In this document: positions 37,579 to 46,507 of the stretch, in pieces
Layout of the letters: each line of letters starts with the position of its first letter
Position numbering within the stretch: position 1 is the first letter of the stretch
DNA from: an uncultured Sphingomonadaceae bacterium
GTDB lineage: Bacteria; Pseudomonadota; Alphaproteobacteria; Sphingomonadales; Sphingomonadaceae
DNA: 64,000 nt
Assembly (NCBI GenBank): GCA_913060895.1
Contig: CAJXSN010000001.1
Location: forward strand, 186,001-250,000
Direction: 5' to 3'
Program-made: the position numbers and the translations under genes
Notes under the pieces: model-generated
Databases searched by the model: none
The model's input: only the letters and a program-made list of their open reading frames with translations
What the model was told of the DNA's origin: nothing

Positions 37579-38340
37579 TCATTCCCCGGTTGTCCCGCGC
37601 TTTTGCGCAGTGTCGACAGATGCCCCGTCTCCGGCCATTGCCAACAGCTCTTGCAGCGCCGCGATCACCGGCAATCCGGGGGTTTCATGGCTTTCCAGCA
37701 CAGCCGCATCGGCGAGCAGCACCGCCCTGCCTTGCCCGATGGAGCATATCATCAGAACAGCCCCGAGTCGGTCGCGGCAATCGGCCTGCGCCCCGTCCGC
37801 CGGCTCGGCGCGGGTGAAGGCGCCTTCCGCCTCCAGCGGCAGGCTCCCGCCGCCCAGCGACACGAAGGCCGTTTCCGTTCGCGGTGTCGCCGATCCCAGT
37901 ATCAGCCCCCACCGGGCAAGGATCGTGTCGAGCAAAACGACATCCTGTGGGCGCCTTTTGTCGCCGATCCCGTATTCGGAATGCCCCGTCAGCAGAGGAT
38001 CGGCGAAGATCAGTGCGTGCCCGCCCCCCCGCACCCAGTCATCCAGCGCGACATTTTCCGGTGCCGACAACATGCGCGGCTGTGCGAGAACGAGAAGATC
38101 GAGCGAGGCCAAGGCTTCCGGCGTCAACAGATCCACCGCGATCACGTCGTGCGACCGCCCCAGCACGTCGAACGCCCAGTGTGACTGTGCATCGGCGGAC
38201 AGCATCGCGCCGAAATCATCTCCTTCAGCCCAGAGGATGGGCAGCGTGGTCATCAGCCCCAGTGCTGGCTGGCTGGCTATTTTCTCCTTGGCAGCGGCAT
38301 CCCCTCTGTCCGCAGCCGAGCAGCCGCCAAGCAGCGCCAT
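37579..38340 (-). CDS. Predicted lipoprotein with ABC_transp_aux/GldG-like features; real start probably CTG at 38397
   Basis: The 253-residue ORF from ATG begins MALLGGCSAADR, which contains a lipobox but no signal peptide ahead of it. The same frame continues upstream for 20 codons to the stop of the next gene and encodes LRRLSSFPAALALAFAIPAMALLGGC, a textbook lipoprotein signal. No ATG, GTG or TTG occurs there, only CTG codons. The mature part has WVRGGGHALIFADPLL and GQGRAVLLADAAVL, resembling the glutamine-amidotransferase-like fold of GldG/ABC_transp_aux proteins. Function is unknown; this family assignment is tentative. Confidence 0.7.
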   Translation of the reverse strand: MALLGGCSAADRGDAAAKEKIASQPALGLMTTLPILWAEGDDFGAMLSADAQSHWAFDVLGRSHDVIAVDLLTPEALASLDLLVLAQPRMLSAPENVALDDWVRGGGHALIFADPLLTGHSEYGIGDKRRPQDVVLLDTILARWGLILGSATPRTETAFVSLGGGSLPLEAEGAFTRAEPADGAQADCRDRLGAVLMICSIGQGRAVLLADAAVLESHETPGLPVIAALQELLAMAGDGASVDTAQKRGTTGE

Positions 38341-38400
38341 TGCGGGTATCGCAAACGCCAGTGCCAGCGCGGCCGGAAAAGATGAAAGCCGTCGCAGAGC

Positions 38401-38787
38401 CTATTCCGCCGGGGGCAGGCCTTCGCCCGTTTCCGGTACTACCGGCCCTTCCGGCAGCGGTTCTTCCGTAGCTTCGGCAGGCAGATCCGGCACAATGCCT
38501 GCATCGACCAAAGGATCGTTCTGAGTCGGTTCCGCCTTGGCCGTGGCAGCCGCATTCGGAACCGTCGTCGCTTCTGTTTCACGCGCACTGTCGATCACGA
38601 TGTTCGCAATGCCGACCAGCAGGACCATCGCAATCAGCCCGCCAACGCCGAATTGCACCCGCTGTATCGCTTCGCTGCGGGTGCCGCCCAGGGGAGCAGA
38701 AGAGCGCGCATTGTCCGAGGCCGCCGCGTCATCAGCGTTCCCGGCATCGCTGTTGCGGATCAATCTGTTCAGGGGGACAAGTGCCAT
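38401..38787 (-). CDS. Hypothetical single-pass membrane protein
   Basis: No family recognised. The 128 residues have an N-terminal polar segment (LNRLIRNSDAGN...), one membrane helix (VGGLIAMVLLVGIANIVI) around residues 48-65, and an acidic Pro/Glu-rich tail. It is followed immediately by the lipoprotein ORF in the same frame, with only the TAG stop between them, so the two are likely one transcription unit and may work together at the membrane. Confidence 0.72.
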   Translation of the reverse strand: MALVPLNRLIRNSDAGNADDAAASDNARSSAPLGGTRSEAIQRVQFGVGGLIAMVLLVGIANIVIDSARETEATTVPNAAATAKAEPTQNDPLVDAGIVPDLPAEATEEPLPEGPVVPETGEGLPPAE

Positions 38788-38844
38788 AATCTGCGATTCT
38801 GCCCAACGTGCGCGGGGCCGTCAATCTTTACCGCTGTTCCGGCG

Positions 38845-39858
38845 CTATTCCTGTTCCAGCCAGTCGAACACCGGAAGATCTTTGGAACGCAGCCAGTCCG
38901 CATTGTAAAGCGTGGAGAGATAGCGGAAGCCGGTATCGCATAAAATCGTAGCAACCCGGACATCCTTGCGCCCCTGCGCCACCAGTTCACGGCCCATAGC
39001 AACCGCGCCCGCCACGTTGATCCCGCTGGACAGACCGAGGCACAGCCCTTCTTCGCGCAGCAGGCGCGCGATCCATTCCAGCCCTTCACGATCACCGATG
39101 CGATATTGCGTATCGATCGGCGCCCCTTCCAGATTGGCAGTAATGCGTCCCTGCCCGATACCTTCGGCAACAGATGTGCCTTCCGATGCCAGCTCGCCAT
39201 TCTTGAAGTAACTGTAGAGCGCCGCCCCGTGCGGATCGGTCAGTGCGATAACGCAATTTTCGTCGCGTTCTTTAAGGCCCATGCCGACACCGGCAATGGT
39301 CCCGCCAGTGCCCGCAGCACAGGTGAAACCGTCGATCCGGCCCTCCAGCTGATCCCACAACTCCGCTGCCGTGCCTTCTATATGGGCGCGGCGATTGGCG
39401 ACATTATCGAACTGGTTTGCCCATATGGCACCATCCGTTTCCTCCGCCAGACGGCGCGAAGTGTGTACGAAGTGGTTGCAGTCGGCATATTTGGTCGGCG
39501 GCACGGTGACCAGCTGCGCGCCCAGTGCCCGCAACGTATCCATTTTTTCGCGGCTCTGATTGTCGGGCATCACGATGATCGTGCGATAGCCCAGGGCATT
39601 GGCAACCAGCGCGATACCGATCCCTGTATTGCCTGCAGTCCCCTCCACTACAGTGCCGCCGGACTGCAAATCGCCAGAAGCCTCTGCATCACGGATTATG
39701 CCCAGCGCTGCCCGGTCCTTTACGCTGGCGCCGGGATTGGCAAATTCGCACTTGCCGTAGATGTCGCAGCCAGCCGCATCGCTCGGCCCGTCAAGACGGA
39801 CCAGCGGGGTGTTGCCGATAAGGTCGAGTGTGTTCGCGAAAGGTGCGGTTATATTCAT
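38845..39858 (-). CDS. cysK: Cysteine synthase A (O-acetylserine sulfhydrylase)
   Basis: CysK condenses O-acetylserine with sulfide to give cysteine. The 337-residue PLP enzyme has LIGNTPLVRL, the PLP lysine in FANPGASVKDRAAL, VVEGTAGNTGIGIALVA, and the phosphate-binding CAAGTGGTIAGVGMGLK. The length and GLSSGINVAGA segment fit the CysK/CBS family. It completes the pathway fed by cysH/cysI 30 kb away. An intact cystathionine synthase role is possible but no CBS-pair domain is present. Confidence 0.93.
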   Translation of the reverse strand: MNITAPFANTLDLIGNTPLVRLDGPSDAAGCDIYGKCEFANPGASVKDRAALGIIRDAEASGDLQSGGTVVEGTAGNTGIGIALVANALGYRTIIVMPDNQSREKMDTLRALGAQLVTVPPTKYADCNHFVHTSRRLAEETDGAIWANQFDNVANRRAHIEGTAAELWDQLEGRIDGFTCAAGTGGTIAGVGMGLKERDENCVIALTDPHGAALYSYFKNGELASEGTSVAEGIGQGRITANLEGAPIDTQYRIGDREGLEWIARLLREEGLCLGLSSGINVAGAVAMGRELVAQGRKDVRVATILCDTGFRYLSTLYNADWLRSKDLPVFDWLEQE

Positions 39859-39947
39859 TGGCCACTCTTAGCCGCGCCGCGCTGGAGCAGCAAACTAGAG
39901 TGCCTACCAGACCGGCATCGGAAACTTTGGATGCGTGATGTTTGTTT

Positions 39948-39966
39948 GCCGGCCGTAACGGCCGGC
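39948..39966 (-). terminator. Perfect 8-bp hairpin after the ferredoxin gene
   Basis: GCCGGCCG and CGGCCGGC are separated by TAA, 14 bases past the ferredoxin stop. No U-tract follows on the minus strand (AAACAAAC), so this may be an mRNA 3'-end stabiliser or a factor-assisted terminator rather than an intrinsic one. Confidence 0.4.
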
Positions 39967-39979
39967 GCGATGCCGCGCC

Positions 39980-40297
39980 TTAATCTTCAGGCGCGATAGT
40001 CACCTTCAGGCCATCCAGATCATCCGTGAAAGGAATCTGGCAGGACAGACGCGATGTTTCCGCGCGATGGTCGGAGGATTCCAGCAGGTCGTCCTCGTCT
40101 TCGCCCATCGAAGGCAGTTTGTCTGTAAACGCCGGATCGACAACGATATGGCATGTCGCGCAGGAGCAGCAGCCGCCACACAGCGCCAGCAATTCATCGA
40201 AACCATTGTCACGGATTGCTTCCATGACGGTGACGCCATTATCCACGTCGATCGAGGATTCTTCACCTTCGCGCGTAACGACTACCAGCTTGGGCAT
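39980..40297 (-). CDS. 2Fe-2S ferredoxin (adrenodoxin type)
   Basis: A 105-residue cytoplasmic electron carrier. The cluster ligands are seen in [17 protein letters not shown] and RLSCQIPF, matching the C-x5-C-x2-C...C pattern of vertebrate/bacterial-type ferredoxins such as FdxB. These serve P450 enzymes or Fe-S cluster assembly. No isc genes or P450 are adjacent, so the partner is unknown. It diverges from the glycosylase gene. Confidence 0.93.
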   Translation of the reverse strand: MPKLVVVTREGEESSIDVDNGVTVMEAIRDNGFDELLALCGGCCSCATCHIVVDPAFTDKLPSMGEDEDDLLESSDHRAETSRLSCQIPFTDDLDGLKVTIAPED

Positions 40298-40431
40298 AAT
40301 GCGTGTCTTCCTGTCTGCTGCGTTTTTTACGATGACTCCAAAGGAGTTTCAATCGCGGCTGCTAGGCGGTGGGGCAGAATTACGCAAGAGAGGGCTGAAG
40401 GCCGCATCATATGTGATAGGAAACAGCACTC
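40298..40431. promoter_or_regulatory. Divergent ferredoxin/glycosylase promoter region
   Basis: A 134-base gap between divergent genes that must contain both promoters. It includes AAAGGAG near 40343 and ATAGGAAA before the ATG at 40432. No clear palindromic operator or -35/-10 pair was identified. Confidence 0.3.
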
Positions 40432-41052
40432 ATGGGACTAACCGCAGCGCAAATCGAAACCGCACTGGACGATCTGGCATCGCATGAGCCGAAGATTGCG
40501 GCGGCCCTGAAAGTCGCCGGATACCCCGAACCGCGCAGCCGCCCGACAGGCTACATCACCTTGCTGCGCACCATAGTGGGCCAACAGGTAAGTGTCGCGG
40601 CAGCGGCCAGCGTCTGGCGCAAGCTGGAGGCCGAGCTGGGCGAGGAAATGGAAGCAAAGGAATTGCTGGCCCGCGATTTCGACACGCTGCGCGCCTGCGG
40701 TTTGTCCCGCCAGAAACAGGGCTATGCCCGGTCGCTTTGCGAACTGGTCGGGAGCGGTGCGCTGAACCTCGATACCTTGCCTGCGGATGACGAGGCAGCG
40801 ATTGCCGAACTGACCACGATCAAGGGGATCGGGCGCTGGTCGGCAGAGATTTATCTGCTGTTTGCAGAAGGGCGCACCGATATCTGGCCTGCCGGCGACC
40901 TGGCCGTACAGAAGGCTGTCGGGCGCATTATGCAGCTGGGTGAAAATCTGCCCAGTGAAAAGGAAGTCCGCGCCGTTGCAGAGGCGTGGCGCCCGCATCG
41001 CGGCGCTATGGCGGTTTTCGCCTGGCATACCTACAACATGGACGCGATCTGA
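40432..41052 (+). CDS. DNA-3-methyladenine glycosylase (AlkA-like HhH-GPD)
   Basis: A base-excision repair enzyme of 206 residues. It has the GQQVSVAAAASVWRKLEA region and the helix-hairpin-helix TIKGIGRWSAEIYLLFAEG, followed by WPAGDLAVQKAVG with the catalytic Asp. It lacks the extra N-terminal domain of E. coli AlkA and resembles the short alphaproteobacterial form. No Fe-S cysteine cluster is present, which excludes EndoIII/MutY. The S9 peptidase gene starts 19 bases downstream. Confidence 0.92.
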   Translation: MGLTAAQIETALDDLASHEPKIAAALKVAGYPEPRSRPTGYITLLRTIVGQQVSVAAAASVWRKLEAELGEEMEAKELLARDFDTLRACGLSRQKQGYARSLCELVGSGALNLDTLPADDEAAIAELTTIKGIGRWSAEIYLLFAEGRTDIWPAGDLAVQKAVGRIMQLGENLPSEKEVRAVAEAWRPHRGAMAVFAWHTYNMDAI

Positions 41053-41071
41053 CCGCGCAGGAGTTGCACTC

Positions 41072-43141
41072 ATGACAATCCGCACCAAATCAATGGCGTT
41101 CATGGCCGCTGTGTCCATGCTCGCAGTGACGGGCACACCGCAGGCCGCCCTCGCCCATAATCACGCCCAATCCGGAGCACACATGACCACAGCATTCACC
41201 GAAGCCCCGCTCATCCCGCGTGAAGCGCTGTTCGGCAACCCCACCCGCGCTGGCGGGCAGATCAGCCCGGATGGCAAATGGCTCGGTTGGCTGGCGCCCG
41301 ATAATGGTGTGCTGAATGTCTGGGTTGCGCCTGCCGACGCGCCGGAAGATGCCCGTGTTCTAACAAAGGCCACCGACCGCCCGATCCGCCAGTATTTCTT
41401 CGCTCCGGACAGCCAGAGCATCTTGTATATCCAAGACAAGGGCGGCGATGAAAACTACCTGCTCTACGGCGTAAATATCGCCAGCGGCACCGAGACGACA
41501 CTAACCGACTTTGAAGATACACGGGTCGATATCGTTGGTGCATCGGACCGGTTCAAAGACAAGATACTGGTGGGCCTGAACAACCGCGATGCGCGGTTTC
41601 ACGATGTTCACCTGCTGGATCTGAACACCGGAACGCTGGAATTGGTAATCCAGAACGACAGCTATGCCGGGTTTCTGGCGGACGACAATCTGGATCTGCG
41701 AATGGCCGTCCGGCCCAATGCGGCAGGCGGAATGGATTTCTTCAGGATCGAAGGCAATGTGGTGGAGGAAGAGCCATTCAGCAGCACCGATCTGGCAGAT
41801 TCGCTGACCACCAGCCCGGCGGGGTTCACCCGTGACGGCAGCACGCTTTACTGGACCGACAGCAGAGGCCGCGACACTGCCGCGCTGACCGCAACAGACA
41901 TGGCAACCGGTGAAACCCGTGTGATTGCAGAAGACGAGCGGGCCGATATTGTCGGCACGATCCGCGATCAGGATACCGGCGAAGTGAAAGCCTATTCTGT
42001 CGACTATCTGAAAACCGAATGGACGGCGCTGGACCCTGAAATAGGCGCCGCGCTGGATTGGCTGGGTGACCATCTGGAGGGCGAGTACGGCATCAGTTCA
42101 CGGACCGACGACGATCGCCGGTGGATCGTTTGGAACGACCCGCTGGTAAGCCCCGGCAAGGTTTACATTTTTGACCGTGATGCCGAAACACTGACCGAAC
42201 TCTACACCTCCCGCCCCGAACTGGAAGGTGCCCCGCTGCAGCCCATGCAGACGCTGGAAATTACCAGCCGCGACGGGTTGACGCTGACCTCTTACCTGAC
42301 CCTGCCACCGGGCACGGATACGAATGCGGACGGTGTGCCGGACAAAGCGGTGCCTATGGTTCTGCTGGTACATGGCGGCCCGTGGGCGCGCGACGGCTAC
42401 GGGTTCAACAGCTCCCACCAATGGCTCGCCAATCGCGGCTATGCGGTGCTCAGCACGAACTTTCGCGGCTCGACCGGCTTCGGCAAGACCTTCATCTCGG
42501 CAGGCGACCTCGAATGGGGCCGCAAAATGCACGATGATCTGCTGGATGCCGTGAACTGGGCAGTGACACGCGGTATCACCACGCAGGACAAAGTCGCCAT
42601 TATGGGCGGTTCCTACGGCGGCTATGCTACATTGGCCGGTCTGGCATTTACGCCGGAGGAATTCGCCTGCGGTGTCGATATTGTCGGCCCATCCAATCTC
42701 GAAACGCTGCTGAAGACGATCCCGGCATATTGGGAGCCGCTGATTGCGCAGTTCCACGAACGGATGGGCAATCCCAATACCCCGGAAGGCCTGGCGATGC
42801 TGAAGGAGCGCAGCCCGCTTTATTCGGCACAGAACATCACCAAGCCACTGCTGATCGGTCAGGGCGCTAATGATCCGCGCGTCAATCAGGCGGAAAGCGA
42901 CCAGATCGTAGAAGCGATGAAAGCCAACGGAATTCCTGTGACTTATGTCCTTTATCCCGATGAAGGCCACGGCTTTGCCAAGCCGGAAAACAACATTGCC
43001 TTCAACGCAGTAGCCGAGAACTTCCTCGCCACCTGCCTCGGCGGCCGCGCAGAGCCGATTGGCGATACCGTAAAGGCATCGACAGCCGAAATCGTCGAAG
43101 GAACAGACTTCGTGCAGGGTTTATCTGAATCCATGAAATAG
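41072..43141 (+). CDS. Exported S9-family prolyl oligopeptidase-like peptidase
   Basis: The protein (689 residues) has a signal peptide (KSMAFMAAVSMLAVTGTPQAALAH), a beta-propeller over about residues 50-390 and a C-terminal alpha/beta hydrolase domain. The catalytic set is visible: Ser in GGSYGGYATLAG, Asp in GANDPRVN and His in DEGHGFA. This is typical of dipeptidyl-aminopeptidase/acylaminoacyl peptidases acting in the periplasm. The ORF track start at 40862 lies within the glycosylase gene. ATG 41072 has CAGGAG eight bases ahead. Confidence 0.93.
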   Translation: MTIRTKSMAFMAAVSMLAVTGTPQAALAHNHAQSGAHMTTAFTEAPLIPREALFGNPTRAGGQISPDGKWLGWLAPDNGVLNVWVAPADAPEDARVLTKATDRPIRQYFFAPDSQSILYIQDKGGDENYLLYGVNIASGTETTLTDFEDTRVDIVGASDRFKDKILVGLNNRDARFHDVHLLDLNTGTLELVIQNDSYAGFLADDNLDLRMAVRPNAAGGMDFFRIEGNVVEEEPFSSTDLADSLTTSPAGFTRDGSTLYWTDSRGRDTAALTATDMATGETRVIAEDERADIVGTIRDQDTGEVKAYSVDYLKTEWTALDPEIGAALDWLGDHLEGEYGISSRTDDDRRWIVWNDPLVSPGKVYIFDRDAETLTELYTSRPELEGAPLQPMQTLEITSRDGLTLTSYLTLPPGTDTNADGVPDKAVPMVLLVHGGPWARDGYGFNSSHQWLANRGYAVLSTNFRGSTGFGKTFISAGDLEWGRKMHDDLLDAVNWAVTRGITTQDKVAIMGGSYGGYATLAGLAFTPEEFACGVDIVGPSNLETLLKTIPAYWEPLIAQFHERMGNPNTPEGLAMLKERSPLYSAQNITKPLLIGQGANDPRVNQAESDQIVEAMKANGIPVTYVLYPDEGHGFAKPENNIAFNAVAENFLATCLGGRAEPIGDTVKASTAEIVEGTDFVQGLSESMK

Positions 43142-43229
43142 GCTTGCGCGATGCTTTATTGCTGACAAAAGGGGCTGCATGGTTTTAATATGACGCGGTG
43201 TAGAATATTTTGTGGTCACACGAGAGAGA

Positions 43230-44045
43230 ATGGCAATTATGGCAACGCGCAAGGCAATCTTCATCACCGGCGGCGGATCTGGTATCGGACGCGCCATTGC
43301 GCTGCGATTTGCCCGCGAGGGCTGGTTCATCGGCCTCGGCGATATCAATGAAGACGGAATGCGCGAGACCGAAGGCCTGATCGGCAATGGCTTTACCTAT
43401 CGCCATGTTCTCGATGTGCGTGACCGCGCGGCATGGGATGTAGCGCTGGAAGCATTCAGCCTGGCTGCCGGTGACCGGATTGACGTGATGGCCAACAATG
43501 CCGGCATTCCGTTAGGCGGATCGTTGCAGGAAAACAGCCCCGAAGAAATCGAACGCTGTCTCGATATCAATCTGAAAGGCACATTTTTCGGTGCACAGGC
43601 CGTCATGCCGTATCTGATGAAGACCGCGCCGGGATCTTGCCTCCTCAACACCTCAAGCGCAGCCGGCCTTTACGGTTCCGGCGGCGCAAGCGTCTACTCG
43701 GCGTCCAAGTTCGGAGTACGTGCCCTGACGGAAAGTCTGGACGCGGAATGGGCAGAGCACGGGATCGAAGTCCGCTCTCTGATGCCCAGCTTTATCGACA
43801 CGCCGTTGCTCGATCAGGCTCCCAACGCCAAGGCGAACGAGCAAATCCGCCAGAGGGTAACCGATGGCGGGTTGGAAATTACGCCAGTGGAAGAAGTGGG
43901 CAATGCCGCATGGAAGGCCGTGCATGGCAAAGAATTGCATGTGAAAGTCGGCAGGACCGCCAACAAGATGGCTTTTGCTTCGCGCTGGATGCCGGGCCGC
44001 GTGCGCAAAATGTCGCGCAACAACAATCGCCCGCTCGGCCGCTAA
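43230..44045 (+). CDS. SDR-family oxidoreductase
   Basis: A classical short-chain dehydrogenase of about 271 residues. It has IFITGGGSGIGRAIA (cofactor loop), NNAGIPLGG, LLNTSSAAG and YSASKFGVRALTESL (catalytic Tyr and Lys). The substrate is unknown. The ORF track start is a GTG at 43212; ATG 43230, preceded by GAGAGAGA, fits better, and ATG 43239 is a further option. It converges with phhB nine bases away. Confidence 0.9.
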   Translation: MAIMATRKAIFITGGGSGIGRAIALRFAREGWFIGLGDINEDGMRETEGLIGNGFTYRHVLDVRDRAAWDVALEAFSLAAGDRIDVMANNAGIPLGGSLQENSPEEIERCLDINLKGTFFGAQAVMPYLMKTAPGSCLLNTSSAAGLYGSGGASVYSASKFGVRALTESLDAEWAEHGIEVRSLMPSFIDTPLLDQAPNAKANEQIRQRVTDGGLEITPVEEVGNAAWKAVHGKELHVKVGRTANKMAFASRWMPGRVRKMSRNNNRPLGR

Positions 44046-44054
44046 GGCTGTACG

Positions 44055-44345
44055 CTACAGCAGCGCGTCGATCGCCTTGGCCATTTTTACATCGCGCTGT
44101 GACAAGCCGTCTGCATCATGCGTTGTCAGAGTGATCTCCACCGTGTTGTAAACATTGGACCATTCAGGATGATGCTCCTGCGTTTCGGCAATCAGCGCAA
44201 CGCGGTTCATAAAGCCCCACGCTTCGCTGAAGTCGGAAAATTTGAATGTCCTCTCGATCGCGTCTTTGCCTTCTGAGAGACGCCAGTCTGTTAACGCACT
44301 TAACCAGGTTGCGCGTTCCTGTTCGCTTAGCTTGGTCACGGGCAT
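44055..44345 (-). CDS. phhB: Pterin-4a-carbinolamine dehydratase
   Basis: The enzyme recycles the 4a-hydroxy-tetrahydropterin made by aromatic amino-acid hydroxylases. The 96-residue protein has the family core [15 protein letters not shown] (here [18 protein letters not shown]) and the [24 protein letters not shown] segment with the paired catalytic histidines. The ORF track entry is 299 residues because it runs through the opposite strand of ccmA; only the last 96 residues are real. No phenylalanine hydroxylase gene is nearby. Confidence 0.93.
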   Translation of the reverse strand: MPVTKLSEQERATWLSALTDWRLSEGKDAIERTFKFSDFSEAWGFMNRVALIAETQEHHPEWSNVYNTVEITLTTHDADGLSQRDVKMAKAIDALL

Positions 44346-44412
44346 TGCTCGGGTTCCTCGATAATCGGCTGGACGTTGTGGACATGCAGGCTTTCGCTTA
44401 TCGCGTGCATCC

Positions 44413-44988
44413 ATGCAAGCGCATCTCTCCGCAACCGATCTGTCGTGCAGGCGCGGCGAGCGCCTGCTGTTCAGCGGATTGCAACTGGCGCTGGACTCTG
44501 GCGATGCGTTGCATGTGACCGGCCCTAACGGAGTAGGCAAGACCAGCCTGATCCGCATTCTGGCAGGGCTGACACGGCCTTTTGTTGGCGCAGTGGAGCG
44601 CGTTGGCCGTGTCGCTATGCTGGACGAACGGCTGGCGCTGGACACCGACCACACCTTGCGCACGGCTTTACAGTTCTGGGAGCGGCTGGACGGCGTTCCG
44701 GCAAGTCCGGGCACACACGCCAAGCTGGGCCTCCTTCCCCTGCTCGACATACCCGTCCGATATCTCTCGACCGGCCAACGCAAGCGCGCGGCGCTGGCCC
44801 GGATGGCTGCGCAAGGTGCCAATATCTGGCTGCTCGACGAACCGCTGAACGGGCTGGATACCGACGCGCAGGAGACAGTGGCCGCAATGATAGCCGCGCA
44901 CCGCGAGGCGGGCGGCGTATGCGTCATCGCTTCGCACCAGCCGACCGGCCTCAATCTTTCACAACTGGCTCTTGAGCCTCCAAAGTGA
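44413..44988 (+). CDS. ccmA: Cytochrome c maturation ABC transporter ATP-binding protein CcmA
   Basis: CcmA powers release of heme-loaded CcmE with CcmB/C/D. The 191-residue ATPase has Walker [10 protein letters not shown], the signature [15 protein letters not shown], Walker [13 protein letters not shown] and the H-loop IASHQP. The short length and TGQRKR variant of the signature match CcmA. The next gene is ccmB, overlapping by four bases. The other ccm genes are not in the window. Confidence 0.94.
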   Translation: MQAHLSATDLSCRRGERLLFSGLQLALDSGDALHVTGPNGVGKTSLIRILAGLTRPFVGAVERVGRVAMLDERLALDTDHTLRTALQFWERLDGVPASPGTHAKLGLLPLLDIPVRYLSTGQRKRAALARMAAQGANIWLLDEPLNGLDTDAQETVAAMIAAHREAGGVCVIASHQPTGLNLSQLALEPPK

Positions 44989-45644
44989 GCACGTTCCTCA
45001 CCCTTCTGCGACGCGATCTTGGTCTTCTGCTGATCGGCGGATCGCGCGGCGGAGCCTTTCTGCCGCTGGTTTTCTTTCTGGCTGTGGCGATGCTTTTTCC
45101 ATTCGCCGTCGGACCGGATCCGACCCTACTGGCCCGCACTGGCGGAGGAGTGCTGTGGGTTGCTGCACTACTGGCAGCGATCCTGCCGCTTGACCGGTTG
45201 GTAAAGGACGATTTGGAGAATGGTGTCTTCGATCAGTTCGCTCTGCGCGGTGTGGCTGAGGAAAGCGCTATGGCCGCACGTCTGCTGGCGCATTGGCTTG
45301 CTTTCGCCCCGTTGCTATTGTTGGCTTGCATGCCCGCTGCTGCCTTGCTGGGCCTGAACGGGAATATGCTTCGTCAGGTTGTGCTGGGATTGGTGGCAGG
45401 GACGCCGGGTCTGGCAGCTATCGGCCTGATAGTGTCCGCCGTTATGGCATCCATACGCGCTGGCACTGCGCTGGCCGGATTGCTACTGCTTCCCCTTGCC
45501 GCGCCTGTGCTGATTTTCGGGGCAGGCGCGCTCTCCCGGCCAGAAAGCGCAGGCCTCGCGTTAGCCGGAACAGTCAGTCTGGCGCTTTGTGCGCTCGCCC
45601 CGTTTGCCGCCGGTGCGGCGATCAGGGCCGCGCGCGAGGCTTAG
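44985..45644 (+). CDS. ccmB: Heme exporter membrane protein CcmB
   Basis: A 219-residue inner-membrane protein with six predicted helices. It starts [13 protein letters not shown], has [20 protein letters not shown], and [23 protein letters not shown], as in CcmB. It starts with GTG overlapping the ccmA stop (GTGA). It ends convergent with map, overlapping by four bases, so no terminator sits between them. Confidence 0.94.
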   Translation: MSTFLTLLRRDLGLLLIGGSRGGAFLPLVFFLAVAMLFPFAVGPDPTLLARTGGGVLWVAALLAAILPLDRLVKDDLENGVFDQFALRGVAEESAMAARLLAHWLAFAPLLLLACMPAAALLGLNGNMLRQVVLGLVAGTPGLAAIGLIVSAVMASIRAGTALAGLLLLPLAAPVLIFGAGALSRPESAGLALAGTVSLALCALAPFAAGAAIRAAREA

Positions 45645-46468
45645 TACGGCGGCTTATGCAACCCCTTGGGGCTGGCCGTGAAAATTTCTACGCCGTTACC
45701 AGTCAATCCGATCGAATGCTCGAATTGCGCGGACAGCGATTTGTCACGGGTCACGGCAGTCCAACCGTCTTTCAAAATTTTCGCCCATGGCCGGCCCAGA
45801 TTGATCATCGGTTCGATGGTGAAGAACATCCCTGCCTTCAGTTCCGGTCCGGTGCCGGCTTCAGCCTGATGAACCACTTCGGGTTCGTCGTGAAACATCC
45901 GGCCCAGACCATGCCCGCAAAATTCGCGAACTACGCCATAGCGATATTGTTGGGCGTGGGCCGCAATCGCTGCGCCGATATCGCCCAGCCGGGCACCAGG
46001 CTGGCCTGCCGCTTCGATTCCCAACATAAGACATTGATGGGTCACATCGACCAATCGCTTCGCCTTCAATGGGGGATCGCCTGCGAAAAACATCCGGCTG
46101 GTGTCGCCATGCCACCCGTCGAGTAGCGGTGTAATATCGATGTTCAGGATGTCTCCATCCTTCAACGCCTTGTCACCCGGAATGCCGTGACAGATCACAT
46201 GGTTCAGGGAAATGCAGCTGCTATGCTTATATCCGCGATACCCCATCGTCGCGGGAACCGCACCCGCATCCAGCGTCATGTTTCGGATCGCTGTGTCCAG
46301 TTCTGATGTGGTGACCCCGGGTTCCACCATAGTGGTCACCTCGTCGAGAATCTCGGCAGCCAGCTTCCCGGCAGCGCGCATTCCGGCGAAACCGCTTTCG
46401 TCATGCAACTTGATCGTACCGTCGCGCTGTACATCATCGGCGGCAGTGATGGTCTGATATTCAGTCAT
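45641..46468 (-). CDS. map: Type I methionine aminopeptidase
   Basis: Map removes the initiator methionine. The protein has 275 residues from ATG 46468. Metal ligands are visible in order: LNIDITPLLDGWHGDTSRMF (two Asp), EFCGHGLGRMFHDEP (His), FTIEPMIN (Glu) and SAQFEHSIGLTGNG (Glu). The N-terminal CxxC zinc-binding extension is missing, as in the common short bacterial form. The ORF track start adds nine residues upstream of the natural start. Confidence 0.94.
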   Translation of the reverse strand: MTEYQTITAADDVQRDGTIKLHDESGFAGMRAAGKLAAEILDEVTTMVEPGVTTSELDTAIRNMTLDAGAVPATMGYRGYKHSSCISLNHVICHGIPGDKALKDGDILNIDITPLLDGWHGDTSRMFFAGDPPLKAKRLVDVTHQCLMLGIEAAGQPGARLGDIGAAIAAHAQQYRYGVVREFCGHGLGRMFHDEPEVVHQAEAGTGPELKAGMFFTIEPMINLGRPWAKILKDGWTAVTRDKSLSAQFEHSIGLTGNGVEIFTASPKGLHKPPY

Positions 46469-46507
46469 ACCGATGCATGTAGCGCCTTGCCACACCGATT
46501 GCGAGTG

